64,000 nt of DNA from Streptomyces sp. SID8374 (GCF_009865135.1 NZ_WWGH01000001.1:2790001-2854000); one strand, 5' to 3'. Shown: positions 17,789 through 26,797, counted from the first letter of the stretch. Notes: generated by a model not told the origin, from the sequence alone. Numbers and translations: made by a program.

Positions 17789-18573
17789 GACGTCCGCCCA
17801 CGTGCGTCGAAGTGCTTCATACGGTCGAGGACCTGGTCCGCCGTCGGGTTGTACATCTCGTCGACGATGGAGCCGTCGGCGAGATACAGCACCCGGTCCG
17901 CGTAGGAGGCGGCGACCGGGTCGTGGGTGACCATGACGATGGTCTGGCCCAGCTCGTCGACCGACTTGCGGAGGAAGGAGAGGACCTCGGCCCCGGCCCG
18001 GGAGTCCAGGTTCCCCGTCGGCTCGTCACCGAAGATGATCTCCGGCCGGGCGGCGAGCGCCCTGGCCACCGCGACGCGCTGCTGCTGACCGCCGGAGAGC
18101 TGGGTGGGGCGGTGCTTGAGGCGCTCGGCGAGCCCCACGGTCTCCACGACCTGGCGCAGCCAGTCGGCGTCGGGCTTGCGGCCCGCGATGTCCATCGGCA
18201 GCGTGATGTTCTCGATCGCGTTGAGCGTCGGGAGCAGGTTGAACGCCTGGAAGATGAAGCCGATCCGGTCGCGCCGGAGCTGGGTGAGCTTCTTGTCCTT
18301 GAGCTTGGTGATCTCGGTCTCGTCGAGGAAGATCTCGCCCGACGTCACCGTGTCGAGACCGGCCAGGCAGTGCATCAGCGTCGACTTGCCGGAGCCGGAC
18401 GGGCCCATGATCGCCGTGAACTGCCCGCGGGCGATGTCCACGTCGACATGGTCGAGTGCCACGACGCGGGTCTCCCCGCTGCCGTACGCCTTGACGACCT
18501 GCCGCGCTCGCGCCGCGACGGCCGTACGCCCTCCAGTGCCCCCGTGCCTGGGAATGGTTACAGCCGTTGTCAC
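17785..18573 (-). CDS. MacB/LolD-type ABC transporter ATP-binding protein
   Basis: The 262-residue ATPase has Walker A GPSGSGKST, signature LSGGQQQRVAVARAL, Walker B IIFGDEPTGNLDSR and the H-loop VTHDP, all typical of the LolD/MacB subfamily. I chose GTG 18573 because AGGAG lies seven bases upstream; the frame remains open to 18639 without a better site. It is coupled to the FtsX-type permease by an ATGA overlap, so the two form one exporter. The conserved second-position elements TLNAIENITLPM and KHRPTQLSG also fit this family. Confidence 0.93.
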   Translation of the reverse strand: MTTAVTIPRHGGTGGRTAVAARARQVVKAYGSGETRVVALDHVDVDIARGQFTAIMGPSGSGKSTLMHCLAGLDTVTSGEIFLDETEITKLKDKKLTQLRRDRIGFIFQAFNLLPTLNAIENITLPMDIAGRKPDADWLRQVVETVGLAERLKHRPTQLSGGQQQRVAVARALAARPEIIFGDEPTGNLDSRAGAEVLSFLRKSVDELGQTIVMVTHDPVAASYADRVLYLADGSIVDEMYNPTADQVLDRMKHFDARGRTS

Positions 18574-18924
18574 GGTATGTCTCCTATGTCGGTGAATGAT
18601 CAGTTCTCGTTGAGTACGGTCCAAGTCTGGGTTCAGCAAGCTGTCCGGCGCGATGGTGCCCAGCGCAGTCTTGAGGTGGGGTTTTCCCCACCCTCCCCCC
18701 TGCTGCGGGCCGCAAGCGCGGCGTAAGAAGAGGTTAAGGAAATGCCCTCGCGCTCCACGTCCTCCGCCGGGAGGAAGGGGCCCCGGCCACTAGGAGGGGG
18801 TGCCCCCTAGGGGGACTCGTGCTCCGGAGGGAGGCGGGGTCAGGGTCCCCCTCGGGGAACCACGAACGGAAGCGCGGCGTCCACCGAAGGGCAAGATCAC
18901 CGGCACATCCGAAGGGGCTGGGGC
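18574..18924. promoter_or_regulatory. Divergent intergenic region between the ABC exporter and histidine phosphatase genes
   Basis: This 351-bp gap carries the promoters of two divergent units. The one structured element I see is GTGGGG-TTTT-CCCCAC at 18676-18691, a 6-bp stem with a T4 loop. It could be an operator or the end of a leader. A weak minus-strand promoter-like pair, TTGCTG then 17 bases then TACTCA, lies near 18640-18610. Short G/C runs occur near 18776-18815. No small gene could be supported. Confidence 0.4.
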
Positions 18925-19554
18925 ATGACCGCCACCGCTACCGCCACCCGCTATCTCCACCTCGTCCGGCACGGCGAGGCGGCAGCGGACGAGAGCGGCC
19001 TGACGGAGAACGGCCGCCGCCAGGCCACCCTGCTCGGGCGGCGCCTCGCGGACGTCCCCTTCGCGGCCGTCCACCACGGCCCGCTCCCCCGGGCGGAGGA
19101 GACCGCGCACCTGATCGGCGCCGAGCTGGACGGCGTACCCCTGCACCGCACGGAACTCGCCGGGGACTACGTCCCCCACGTCCCGCACCGGGACGAACTC
19201 CCCCCGGAGTCGGCCGACCTCTTCCTCCGCTTCCTCGAAGGGGCGAGCCCGGAGGACAGGGAGCACGGGCCCGCCCTGGCCCGCCGGGCGCTGGAGCGGT
19301 TCACCGGCCCGGTCGACGGCGAGGAGGACCGGCACGAACTGGTCGTCACCCACAACTTCCTGGTCGCCTGGCTCGTCCGGGACGCCCTGTACGCCCCCGA
19401 GTGGCGCTGGCTCGGCCTCAATCACGCCAACGCGGCCCTCACGGTCATCCGTTACCCGCCCGACCGGCCCGCCTCCCTCCTCCTGGCCAACGACATGCGC
19501 CACCTCCCCGCCGACCTGCGCTGGACCGGCTTCCCACCCGAGATGCACCTCTGA
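18925..19554 (+). CDS. Histidine phosphatase family protein (phosphoglycerate mutase-like)
   Basis: The 209-residue cytoplasmic protein begins the catalytic domain almost at once with LHLVRHGEAA, the RHG phosphohistidine motif. LPRAEETAHLIGAEL (second arginine) and ELVVTHNFLVAWLVRDAL (second catalytic histidine) follow. This branch-2 histidine phosphatase layout fits a small-molecule phosphatase rather than a glycolytic mutase. Substrate unknown. ATG 18925 has AAGGGGC-type purines upstream. Its stop codon begins a 42-bp tandem repeat. Confidence 0.9.
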   Translation: MTATATATRYLHLVRHGEAAADESGLTENGRRQATLLGRRLADVPFAAVHHGPLPRAEETAHLIGAELDGVPLHRTELAGDYVPHVPHRDELPPESADLFLRFLEGASPEDREHGPALARRALERFTGPVDGEEDRHELVVTHNFLVAWLVRDALYAPEWRWLGLNHANAALTVIRYPPDRPASLLLANDMRHLPADLRWTGFPPEMHL

Positions 19555-19650
19555 GCCCGCCGCGTCCGCGGACACGCCTCCGCTCCGCACCCCTGAGCCC
19601 CGCCGCGTCCGCGGCCACAACTCCGCTCCGCGCCTCCGAGCCCCGCCACC
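19552..19650. repeat. 42-43-bp tandem repeat starting at the stop codon
   Basis: Unit 1 (19552-19593) starts with the phosphatase TGA stop. Unit 2 (19594-19636) again starts TGAGCC and repeats CGCCGCGTCCGCGG and CTCCGCTCCGC with few changes. A third, partial unit starts with CGAGCC at 19637. Each unit has the CCGCG-TC-CGCGG self-complementary core, so transcripts would carry serial hairpins that may act as a terminator. Confidence 0.8.
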
Positions 19651-19758
19651 GGCCTCTTCCGCGCGTACGATCCCGCCCGAACGTCCCCGCGCTAGGCACG
19701 ACCTCGCCCGAACGTCCCCACGCCGCCGCCCGGGATGAGACAGTGCCCGGGGAGATAC

Positions 19759-21429
19759 GTGCATGGGGAAGGGAAACCGGTGGGCGGCACGGAAGCCAAG
19801 GGCGGCACGGGCGGTACGCACGGTACGGAAGGTCCCGGCGGCCCGCCCACCGCAGGCGACGCCCCCGTGGCGGCGGCCGGCCCGCCCCCCGCCGCGCTCA
19901 CCACCCCGCGCGGCCGCCGCCCCGTCGTCGCGGCCCTCATGCTCGGCATGGCGCTGGCCGCCATCGACGGCACCATCGTCTCCACCGCCGTACCCCAGAT
20001 CGTCGGCGACCTCGGCGGGTTCACCGTCTTCTCCTGGCTCTTCTCCGGCTACCTGCTCGCCGTCACCGTCACGCTCCCGGTGTACGGGAAGCTCTCCGAC
20101 ACCTTCGGCCGCAAGCCGGTCCTGATCGCCGGGATCATCCTCTTCCTCGTCGGCTCCCTGCTCTGCGCGGCCGCCTGGAACATGGGCGCGCTCATCGCCT
20201 TCCGCGTCGTCCAGGGCCTCGGCGGCGGCGCCCTCCAAGGCACCGTCCAGACCATCGCCGCCGACCTCTACCCCCTGAAGGAACGCCCGCGCATCCAGGC
20301 CAAGTTGTCCACCGTCTGGGCCACCTCGGCGGTGGCCGGGCCCGTGGTCGGCGGGCTGCTCGCCGGGTACGCCGACTGGCGGTGGATCTTCCTGATCAAC
20401 CTGCCGGTCGGCGCGATCGCCCTCTGGCTGGTCGTCCGCCACCTCCACGAACCCGCACGCCCCCGGCCGAAGACCCGTCCCCGTATCGACTGGGCGGGCG
20501 CGCTCGCCGTCTTCGCGACCGGCACCCTGCTGCTCACCGCGCTCGTCCAGGGCGGGGTCGCCTGGCCCTGGCTCTCGGCGCCCTCGCTCGGCCTGTTCGC
20601 GGCGAGCGCGGCACTGGCGGCGCTGACCGTGGTCATCGAACGACGGGCGGCCGAACCGATCATCCCCGGCTGGGTCTGGCGCCGCCGCACCATCGCCTCG
20701 GTCAACCTGGCGCTGGGCGCGATGGGGCTGCTCATGGTCGCGCCGACCGTCTTCCTCCCGACGTACGCGCAGTCGGTCCTCGGCCTCGGCCCGATCGCCG
20801 CCGGGTTCGTGCTCTCCGTGATGACCCTGAGCTGGCCGGTCTCGGCAGCGCTCTCCGACCGGGTCTACAACCGCATCGGCTTCCGGCTCACCGCCATCAT
20901 CGGCATGAGCGCCGCGCTGCTGATCCTGCTGGCCTTCCCGCTGCTCCCCTACCCCGGCGAACCCTGGCAGCCCGCCCTGATCATGCTGCTCCTCGGCGCG
21001 GCCCTCGGCCTCTTCCAACTCCCCCTGATCGTCGGGGTGCAGTCGACGGTGGGATGGGCGGAGCGGGGTACGACGACGGCTTCCGTCCTCTTCTGCCGCC
21101 AGGTCGGCCAGAGCATCGGCGCGGCCGTCTTCGGCGCGGTGGCGAACAGTGTGCTGGCCGCCCGCCTCCTCGACGCCCCCGTACCCGGGCTCCCCGACGA
21201 CCTGGACGCGGTCGCCCGCACGCTGGAGGACCCGGGGGCGCTCTCGGCGGCGGCGACGGACTACCTGCGGCGGGCGGTGGACGCGGCGGTGGACTACGTC
21301 TACATCGGCGCGGCGGGGGCGGCGGCCCTGGCTCTGCTGGCCCTCGTCGTCCTCGCCCCGCGCCGCTTCCCGGTCATCACCGAGCCGGTCATCGCCGAGC
21401 CGGACGGCAAGCAGGACACCTCCGCCTGA
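19759..21429 (+). CDS. MFS transporter, DHA2 (EmrB/QacA) family
   Basis: The ~556-residue integral membrane exporter appears to have fourteen helices. MFS motif A is VYGKLSDTFGRKPV after helix 2, the helix-1 segment is ALAAIDGTIVSTAVPQIVGD, and the motif-C-like stretch ATSAVAGPVVGGLLAGY marks a proton-coupled drug antiporter. The N-terminal ~45 residues are Gly/Thr-rich and cytoplasmic. Start choice is uncertain: GTG 19759 has GGGGAG four bases upstream, GTG 19780 has AAGGG upstream, and ATG 19735 has no site. No regulator adjoins it. It probably exports a drug-like compound; the substrate cannot be inferred. Confidence 0.92.
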   Translation: MHGEGKPVGGTEAKGGTGGTHGTEGPGGPPTAGDAPVAAAGPPPAALTTPRGRRPVVAALMLGMALAAIDGTIVSTAVPQIVGDLGGFTVFSWLFSGYLLAVTVTLPVYGKLSDTFGRKPVLIAGIILFLVGSLLCAAAWNMGALIAFRVVQGLGGGALQGTVQTIAADLYPLKERPRIQAKLSTVWATSAVAGPVVGGLLAGYADWRWIFLINLPVGAIALWLVVRHLHEPARPRPKTRPRIDWAGALAVFATGTLLLTALVQGGVAWPWLSAPSLGLFAASAALAALTVVIERRAAEPIIPGWVWRRRTIASVNLALGAMGLLMVAPTVFLPTYAQSVLGLGPIAAGFVLSVMTLSWPVSAALSDRVYNRIGFRLTAIIGMSAALLILLAFPLLPYPGEPWQPALIMLLLGAALGLFQLPLIVGVQSTVGWAERGTTTASVLFCRQVGQSIGAAVFGAVANSVLAARLLDAPVPGLPDDLDAVARTLEDPGALSAAATDYLRRAVDAAVDYVYIGAAGAAALALLALVVLAPRRFPVITEPVIAEPDGKQDTSA

Positions 21430-21502
21430 GCCCCGGCCGTCCCCGAAGCCTGGGAGCCGGGCCGGGCAGGAGAGCGCCCCCACCCGGGAGCGGGCGGGTT
21501 GA

Positions 21503-23782
21503 TCAGGGGTCCGTGATGTCGAGGGTGACCTCGGACAGCGGGCAGCCCACGCACGCCAGCACATAGCCGTCGGCCTTCTGCCGCTCCGTGAGGCAGTTCG
21601 GCTCGCCCTGGGTGACCTCCCCGCCCCTCAGCCGCACCATGCAGTCGCCGCAGTTCCCCACGGTGCAGGAGTACGGCATCGGCAGCCCGGCCGCCAGCCC
21701 CGCGTCCAGGAGCGTCTGGCCCGGCTCCACCACCACCGAGCCGACGGGCTCGCCGTCCCTCTCGACCGTCATCCGCCGTGGCACGGTGGTCGCGGCCCCG
21801 GTCTCCGTACCGCCGGTGTAGCGCTCGTGGTGCACCTGTCCGTCCGGCACCCCGAGCCCGGCAAGGACCTCCCGGACGAGGGCCGTCAGCGGGGCCGGTC
21901 CGCAGACGTAGTAGTGGGCGTCCCGGGCCGGCGGCGCACCGGTGACCCAACGGCGTACCCGGTCCGCGTCGAGTCGCCCGTCGCGGCGGGACAGTACATG
22001 GGTGACCGAGAGCCGGTCGGGGTGGTCCTTCGCGAGCCGCGCCAACTCCTCGCCGTAGATGACCTCTTCCGCGCTGGAACTGCTGTAGAGCAACGCCATG
22101 CGGTCGTGCGCCGAGCGGTCGGAGAGCCGTGTGCGGATCATGCTCATGATGGGCGTCACCCCGCTGCCCGCCGCGACGAGCACGATCTCCTCCGGCGGCT
22201 GCGGCTCCGCGTGGAAGTGGCCTGACGGGCCGCGCACCGCGATACGGTCGCCTGCCCGGAGACTCCGATGGGCATGGGCGGAGAACCGGCCGCCCTCGAT
22301 GTGCTTGACGGTGATTTCCAGCCGGGCCGATCCGGGCACCGAGGAGGCCGAGTAGGCCCGCCGCACCGGGCGCCCGTCGATGTCGGCGACGAGGGTGAAG
22401 AACTGGCCCGGCCGGAAGTCGAACGGGCCCGGTTCCCGCCCGAAGTCCTCCAGGACGAGGGTGACCGCGCTCGGCGTCTCCCTGCGCACCTCGGCGATCC
22501 GCACCTCCCGCGGGGACTGCCGCTCCCCGCGGTCCTCCCGGCCGCCGCCGACGGCCCGGCTGCGGTACGGGAGACGGCGACGCCGCCCGCTCCTGCCGGG
22601 CGCGAGGGCGTCGTACCCCTCCTTGCGCAGCCCGGAGCTGTAGACGCGGTCGGCCACCAGCCGCAGCAACCGGGGCAGGCCCGGGACCGCCATGAGCGCC
22701 TTCAGCAGGAAGGCGCGTGAACCGCCTTCCGCCTCGGCCGAGTTGGCGGCGAGATGCTGCCCCGCCAGTGCCATCAGGTCCGGCACCGCCTCCTGGCCGA
22801 GGCGGGCTCCGGGGGACCACAGCCGCGAGCGCGCCACGGCGTCGTTGCCGGTGAGCTCCGCGTACTCGACGTCGATGAGCAGCGCCGCGTGCGGGGGTGT
22901 CCCGCGCAGCGCCATCGTTTCCAGCAGCGCGGGATCGTCGGTGATCGCACCCCGGCCCCGGATGTGCAGCACACCGGTGCGTCCCGGTACGAGCGCGGCG
23001 AGGGAGAGCCGGTCGTCCTGCAACAGGTTGCGCAGCGTATCGGCACGCTTGTTGCCCCTCCGGTCCGGCAGGACGAGGGTCCGGCCGTCAAGCACCCGCA
23101 CCGCCGCCTGCCGGTCGCCGCGCGGGCTCGTATCGGCGCCACCGGACGCGTCCCAGGTGGACAGCGCGAGGAACGGCGCCGCCGCCAGGAACTCGGCGAC
23201 CCCGGGTTCACCGAGCGGGCCGGGTCCCGGGGCGGGGGGCTCGGCGGGGCGACGGGCGGGGGTGGCCAGTTCGGTCGGGGCGGCCGGAGCCAGGCCGCCA
23301 CCCGAGGCCGACTCCCCGCCCGCCCCAGGTCGCTCCCACAGCCGGGACCGCAGCACGGCCTGCGCACAGTGCACGAACGCCTCCGCGACATCGACCCCGA
23401 CCTCCGCCCCCTTCCTCCGGGCGGCCACCGAACCGTTGACCCGCAGGATCTCCCCGACGCCCGGCAGGAGGAAGAAGAACGAGACCGGGCCGTGCGGGTC
23501 GGCGGGTTCGGGCAGGAGGAACGAGATCCGCGTGGGCGAATGGACACGGACGAACCCCGGTGCCCCACCGATGAAGGTGGTCCTGCTGGTGCCGTCGGCG
23601 GCCCGGTAGCCGAAGGCCGCGACCGGGGAGCAGGCCAGGACGGTCCGGCAGCCCTCGTCGAGGGTTTTGATCTGTTTGAGCATGACCATCGACGGCGGCC
23701 GGCCGACGGTCCTCTCGACCTCGTCCACCGTCGTCAGCCGGTGCGCACCGCCCGGCCGGTCCGTCCGGTCCGTCTTCTCCAC
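21503..23782 (-). CDS. Multidomain FMN split-barrel / ferredoxin-NADP reductase / 2Fe-2S protein
   Basis: The 759-residue fusion holds four modules. Residues ~30-160 and ~200-330 both look like pyridoxamine-phosphate-oxidase-type FMN split barrels (for example PGVGEILRVNGSV and FLALSTWDASGGADTSPRGD). Residues ~410-630 are a ferredoxin reductase-like FAD/NAD unit (RRAYSASSVPG; GSGVTPIMSMIRTRL). The last ~85 residues are a plant-type 2Fe-2S ferredoxin (YSCTVGNCGDC and a later cysteine in LACVGC). It should pass electrons from NAD(P)H via FAD to the iron-sulphur cluster; the target is unknown. GTG 23782 has GAGGGAG upstream. It lies 45 nt after the siderophore-interacting protein gene, so a ferric-siderophore reductase role is plausible. 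Confidence 0.88.
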   Translation of the reverse strand: MEKTDRTDRPGGAHRLTTVDEVERTVGRPPSMVMLKQIKTLDEGCRTVLACSPVAAFGYRAADGTSRTTFIGGAPGFVRVHSPTRISFLLPEPADPHGPVSFFFLLPGVGEILRVNGSVAARRKGAEVGVDVAEAFVHCAQAVLRSRLWERPGAGGESASGGGLAPAAPTELATPARRPAEPPAPGPGPLGEPGVAEFLAAAPFLALSTWDASGGADTSPRGDRQAAVRVLDGRTLVLPDRRGNKRADTLRNLLQDDRLSLAALVPGRTGVLHIRGRGAITDDPALLETMALRGTPPHAALLIDVEYAELTGNDAVARSRLWSPGARLGQEAVPDLMALAGQHLAANSAEAEGGSRAFLLKALMAVPGLPRLLRLVADRVYSSGLRKEGYDALAPGRSGRRRRLPYRSRAVGGGREDRGERQSPREVRIAEVRRETPSAVTLVLEDFGREPGPFDFRPGQFFTLVADIDGRPVRRAYSASSVPGSARLEITVKHIEGGRFSAHAHRSLRAGDRIAVRGPSGHFHAEPQPPEEIVLVAAGSGVTPIMSMIRTRLSDRSAHDRMALLYSSSSAEEVIYGEELARLAKDHPDRLSVTHVLSRRDGRLDADRVRRWVTGAPPARDAHYYVCGPAPLTALVREVLAGLGVPDGQVHHERYTGGTETGAATTVPRRMTVERDGEPVGSVVVEPGQTLLDAGLAAGLPMPYSCTVGNCGDCMVRLRGGEVTQGEPNCLTERQKADGYVLACVGCPLSEVTLDITDP

Positions 23783-23827
23783 AGGAACTCCCTCTCCGTC
23801 CGTCCGACCGTCCGACGCGCCCCGGTC

Positions 23828-24628
23828 TCAGCCCGGGCTGGACCGCCCCAGGCGCCAGTAGCCGACGAACGTCACATCCCGCTTGGGCACACCGCGCTCG
23901 TTGACCAGATACCGCCGCACCGATGTGGCCAGCCGGGACTCCCCCGCGACCCACGTGAAGAACCGGCCGGACGGCAGCGCCCCGCCGCGCACCCCGGCCA
24001 GGGCCAGGGTTCCGGGCCGCAGCGCCGCGTCGTCGCGGGCGTACCAGTGGATACGGACGCCTGCGGGCGCCTCGACGGACCGGGTGTCGGCCGAGGACGC
24101 CACCTCCAGGTGAACCTCCGTCGGCGGCGGGGCAGTTGCTCCGTCGAGGATCGACAGGATGGCGGGCAGCGCGGTCTCGTCGCCGACCAGCAGCTGTCCC
24201 TCCGCGTGCTCCGGCAGGCGGTACGTGGTGCCGGTGTCGAAGATCCCCGCCGGGTCGCCCGGCTCCACCCGGCGTACCCAGGACGACAGAGCCGTGTCGC
24301 CGTGCAGGGCGAACTCGATGTCGATCTCGCCCGCCTCCGGCCGCGCCCGCCGGACCGTCAGGTTGCGGACCCAGGGGCGGACGGACTTCGGCACCAGCAT
24401 CAGCTGGGCGATCCACGCCTCGTTCGAGACGGTCGGCATCCGCAGTCCGGTCTGCCCTTCCCGGGGGAAGAACAGCCGAACCGCCTGGTCGCCACCGGCG
24501 ACCACCAGGTCCCGTACGGCGGGACCGCCCAGGGTGACGCTCGTGAAACCCGGGCTGAGGTACTCACGGCGGAGCACCTCCAGCGTGATCATCGTGCGCG
24601 ACTCGGGAAGGTGGACCCTGGGGATCAC
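23828..24628 (-). CDS. Siderophore-interacting protein (FAD-dependent ferric reductase family)
   Basis: The ~266-residue cytoplasmic protein has the SIP layout: an N-terminal FAD-binding barrel (VLRREYLSPGFTSVTLGG, VRLFFPREGQTGLRMPT, VRNLTVRRARP) and a C-terminal NAD(P)H-like domain ending in SGRFFTWVAGESRLATSVRRYL and TFVGYWRLGR. By family knowledge it reduces ferric siderophores to release iron. Its start may be GTG 24628 or ATG 24592; neither has a strong ribosome site. It is divergent from a TetR regulator, with a palindrome between them, and is followed by the multidomain reductase. Confidence 0.9.
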   Translation of the reverse strand: MIPRVHLPESRTMITLEVLRREYLSPGFTSVTLGGPAVRDLVVAGGDQAVRLFFPREGQTGLRMPTVSNEAWIAQLMLVPKSVRPWVRNLTVRRARPEAGEIDIEFALHGDTALSSWVRRVEPGDPAGIFDTGTTYRLPEHAEGQLLVGDETALPAILSILDGATAPPPTEVHLEVASSADTRSVEAPAGVRIHWYARDDAALRPGTLALAGVRGGALPSGRFFTWVAGESRLATSVRRYLVNERGVPKRDVTFVGYWRLGRSSPG

Positions 24629-24676
24629 GGCAGGTCACCCGCGCCGGAAAAAGTGCTTTCTTCGCAGGTCATGGCA

Positions 24677-24696
24677 CTATTGTGAGTAATAGCTCA
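24677..24696. promoter_or_regulatory. Candidate TetR operator, overlapping palindromes
   Basis: CTATT-GTGAGT-AATAG (24677-24692) overlaps TGAG-TAATAG-CTCA (24683-24696). The site lies midway between the divergent siderophore-interacting protein and TetR genes, the usual place for an autoregulated TetR operator. Its AT content is high for this genome, so it may also overlap a promoter. Confidence 0.55.
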
Positions 24697-24739
24697 GCTC
24701 TTTGGCTACTCGCATTTCACGCGCCGCAGGAGGCCCCTC

Positions 24740-25360
24740 ATGCCATCGGCCGACCGTCGTCTCCAACCACGTCGCAAGCCTCGCCAGGTGCGCGCCGAGC
24801 TCACCCGCGAGCGCATCCTCGACGCCGCTGCTCACGTTTTCGCGGAGTACGGGTACGCCGCCGGCACCACCAACCGCATCGCCGAGCACGCCCGTATCTC
24901 CATCGGGTCCCTGTACCAGTACTTCCCGAACAAGGACTCCGTCCTCGCCGAGCTGCTGGTGCGGCACATCGACCGTGGCGCGTGGACACAGGCCGCTCAG
25001 CTGGACCTGTCGCCGGGGAGCCTGCGGACGATGGCACGGGCGCTGGTCCGCGACGCGATCGGCAACCACCGCGACGATCCGCAGCTGCTGCGGATCATGA
25101 TCGAGGAGGCGTCGTTCTCGCAGGAGCTGCTGGACACGATCGACCGGCACGGGAAGAAGCGGGTGAGCCAGGTACGTGACCTCCTCGCCCGGCATCCGGA
25201 CGTCCGCGTACGAGACCTGGACACCGCGGCCGAACTGATCCTGTTCACCGTCGAGATGAACACGCACAAGCACATGGCCGATCCGCGGTCCATCCCGGAG
25301 GAGGCGCTGGAGAACGAGCTGACGGACATGGTCACGCGCTACCTGCGCGGCGACCGGTAG
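24740..25360 (+). CDS. TetR/AcrR family transcriptional regulator
   Basis: The 206-residue repressor has a typical N-terminal helix-turn-helix (RERILDAAAHVFAEYGY, ATTNRIAEHARISIGSLYQY with FPNKDSVL). The ligand-binding part has the helical pattern of the family (for example MTAL-like RTMARALVRDAIGNHRDD and ELILFTVEMNTHKHMADP). Divergent transcription with a shared palindrome suggests that it controls its own gene and the redox/siderophore pair. The ligand is unknown. An iron-linked or quinone-like effector is guesswork. Confidence 0.92.
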   Translation: MPSADRRLQPRRKPRQVRAELTRERILDAAAHVFAEYGYAAGTTNRIAEHARISIGSLYQYFPNKDSVLAELLVRHIDRGAWTQAAQLDLSPGSLRTMARALVRDAIGNHRDDPQLLRIMIEEASFSQELLDTIDRHGKKRVSQVRDLLARHPDVRVRDLDTAAELILFTVEMNTHKHMADPRSIPEEALENELTDMVTRYLRGDR

Positions 25361-25423
25361 CCGCCACGGACGCCGCCCTTCCCCGTGGGACGCGCGCGAA
25401 GGTGCCGCGCTGACGGGCTCAGG

Positions 25424-26116
25424 TCACCCCTGGCCCTGCCCGACGCTGCCCATCGGCCCGATCTCCACCGACGGGTCAGGACTGTCGGTGACGGGCAGCG
25501 AGGACTCCCCCGGCCACTTGAGGGTCACCGACTTCTTCTCGTCCGGGGGCGTGACCACGAGCTCCTTGATCTTGACGCCGGAACCACCGGATTCGTTCGC
25601 CTTGTAGAAGATGCCGAAGTAGGTGGGCTCACCGCTCTTCAGCACCGTCCCGTCGTCCGTCTGGTCCCTGCGCGCCGCAGGGATCGCGCCCTCGCTCGAC
25701 AACAGGTTCACCCCCGCGAATCCCTTGATGGAGCATGCGCGATCGGACGTGTTCAGCAGCTTGACGGCGACCGTATTGGTCTCGTCGCCGCCGATGGTCG
25801 CGTCGCTCGCGGTGATCGTGAGGTCGTCCGTGTGGCACCGCTCCGGCTTGCTCCCCGTACCGGCGGACCCCTGGCCCGCCGAGCCCTGGTCCGGCGACCC
25901 CTGGCCCGGCGTCTCCTCCGATGATCCGGCCCCGGTGGACGCGCCCTCCGGCTGCTCGGCGGGAGCGGATTCCGTCTGCTCGTCGGCCGGGGTGGTGGCG
26001 CTGGAGGAGGACGAGGCGCTGCCGGCGTTCGTCGCGTTGTCGTCGCCCCCGCACGCGGACAGGGAGAGTCCCGCGACGACGGCTGCGGCAGTGACGGCAA
26101 TCCTGCTCTTCCGCAT
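25424..26116 (-). CDS. Secreted lipoprotein, DUF4232-like
   Basis: The 230-residue protein has a lipoprotein signal: MRKSRIAVTAAAVVAGLSLSACGG, with lipobox LSAC and the lipidated cysteine at ~22. A Ser/Thr/Gly/Glu-rich linker follows to residue ~88 (repeats of GQGS and DQGS). The C-terminal ~140 residues (CHTDDLTITASDATIGG, LLNTSDRACSIKGFAGVNLL, KIKELVVTPPDEKKSVTL) resemble the DUF4232 beta-sandwich of actinobacterial surface lipoproteins, with a likely disulphide between the two cysteines. Function unknown. It stands alone and is convergent with the TetR gene. Confidence 0.85.
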   Translation of the reverse strand: MRKSRIAVTAAAVVAGLSLSACGGDDNATNAGSASSSSSATTPADEQTESAPAEQPEGASTGAGSSEETPGQGSPDQGSAGQGSAGTGSKPERCHTDDLTITASDATIGGDETNTVAVKLLNTSDRACSIKGFAGVNLLSSEGAIPAARRDQTDDGTVLKSGEPTYFGIFYKANESGGSGVKIKELVVTPPDEKKSVTLKWPGESSLPVTDSPDPSVEIGPMGSVGQGQG

Positions 26117-26248
26117 GAATGCGCTCCTCGAATGTCATGGAGGCCCCGCCATCCGTTCACCCCTTGTGCGGCGGTATCGGGTGGTCAGGCCCTCACGCGG
26201 TTCACCCCCGCCTGCCCTCCACCACACCCTCGAAACCGCTTACCGCCC

Positions 26249-26797
26249 TCACGGGCCCGCAGGCCGCTCCTCCGCCATGGGCGCCACCGCCGCCACCTCC
26301 GCCACCTCCGCCCACACCGTCTTCCCGATCGGATGACGCGGCTCCCACCCCCACCGCGTCGCCAGGCACTCCACCAGGAACAAGCCGCGCCCCGACTCCC
26401 GGTCATCCGGCGGCAGGACCGCCTCCTCGGGCGTCCGGCCGAGCCGCGCGTCCGAGACCTCGATACGGAACCGGCTCGCGGCCCCCTCGTGGTCCACCCG
26501 CACCGCGAACTCCCGTCCCGGCAGGCTCCCGTGCCGCACCGCGTTGGCAGCCAGCTCCGCCACCACCAGTGCCACGGTGCACGACACGTCCGTCATCGGC
26601 CCGAATCCCCACTGCCCCAACTGCCGCACCACGGCGTGCCGCGCCTCCTGCGCGCCCTGCGGCGTGGAAGGGAACTGCCGGGACAGCGAGCCGTACCCGT
26701 TGCCGCTCAGCCCGAAGCCGCGCCGGACGGAAGGAGCCGCCTCCCGCCCATCGGCCTTCTCCGCCGCGCTCATCCTCTTGCCGGTCATGGGGACCAT
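26249..26797 (-). CDS. ATP-binding protein, anti-sigma-factor kinase-like (HATPase_c)
   Basis: The 182-residue protein carries a GHKL ATPase fold. VALVVAELAANAVRHGSLPG is the N-box, IEVSDARLG the G1 region, and ESGRGLFLVECLATRWGW the G2 region. Streptomycetes have many of these SpoIIAB/RsbW-like proteins, often next to DUF397 and XRE proteins as here. The genes to the right (XRE and DUF397) are divergent. ATG 26797 has GAGCGAG upstream; ATG 26788 is an alternative. Its partner (a sigma or anti-sigma factor) is not evident nearby. Confidence 0.88.
   Translation of the reverse strand: MVPMTGKRMSAAEKADGREAAPSVRRGFGLSGNGYGSLSRQFPSTPQGAQEARHAVVRQLGQWGFGPMTDVSCTVALVVAELAANAVRHGSLPGREFAVRVDHEGAASRFRIEVSDARLGRTPEEAVLPPDDRESGRGLFLVECLATRWGWEPRHPIGKTVWAEVAEVAAVAPMAEERPAGP

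Noticed and set aside
15071..17905. Long plus-strand open frame opposite the FtsX-type permease
   Set aside because: It is Gly/Arg/Asp-rich with no domain signature and mirrors a clearly coding minus-strand gene; high GC keeps antisense frames open.
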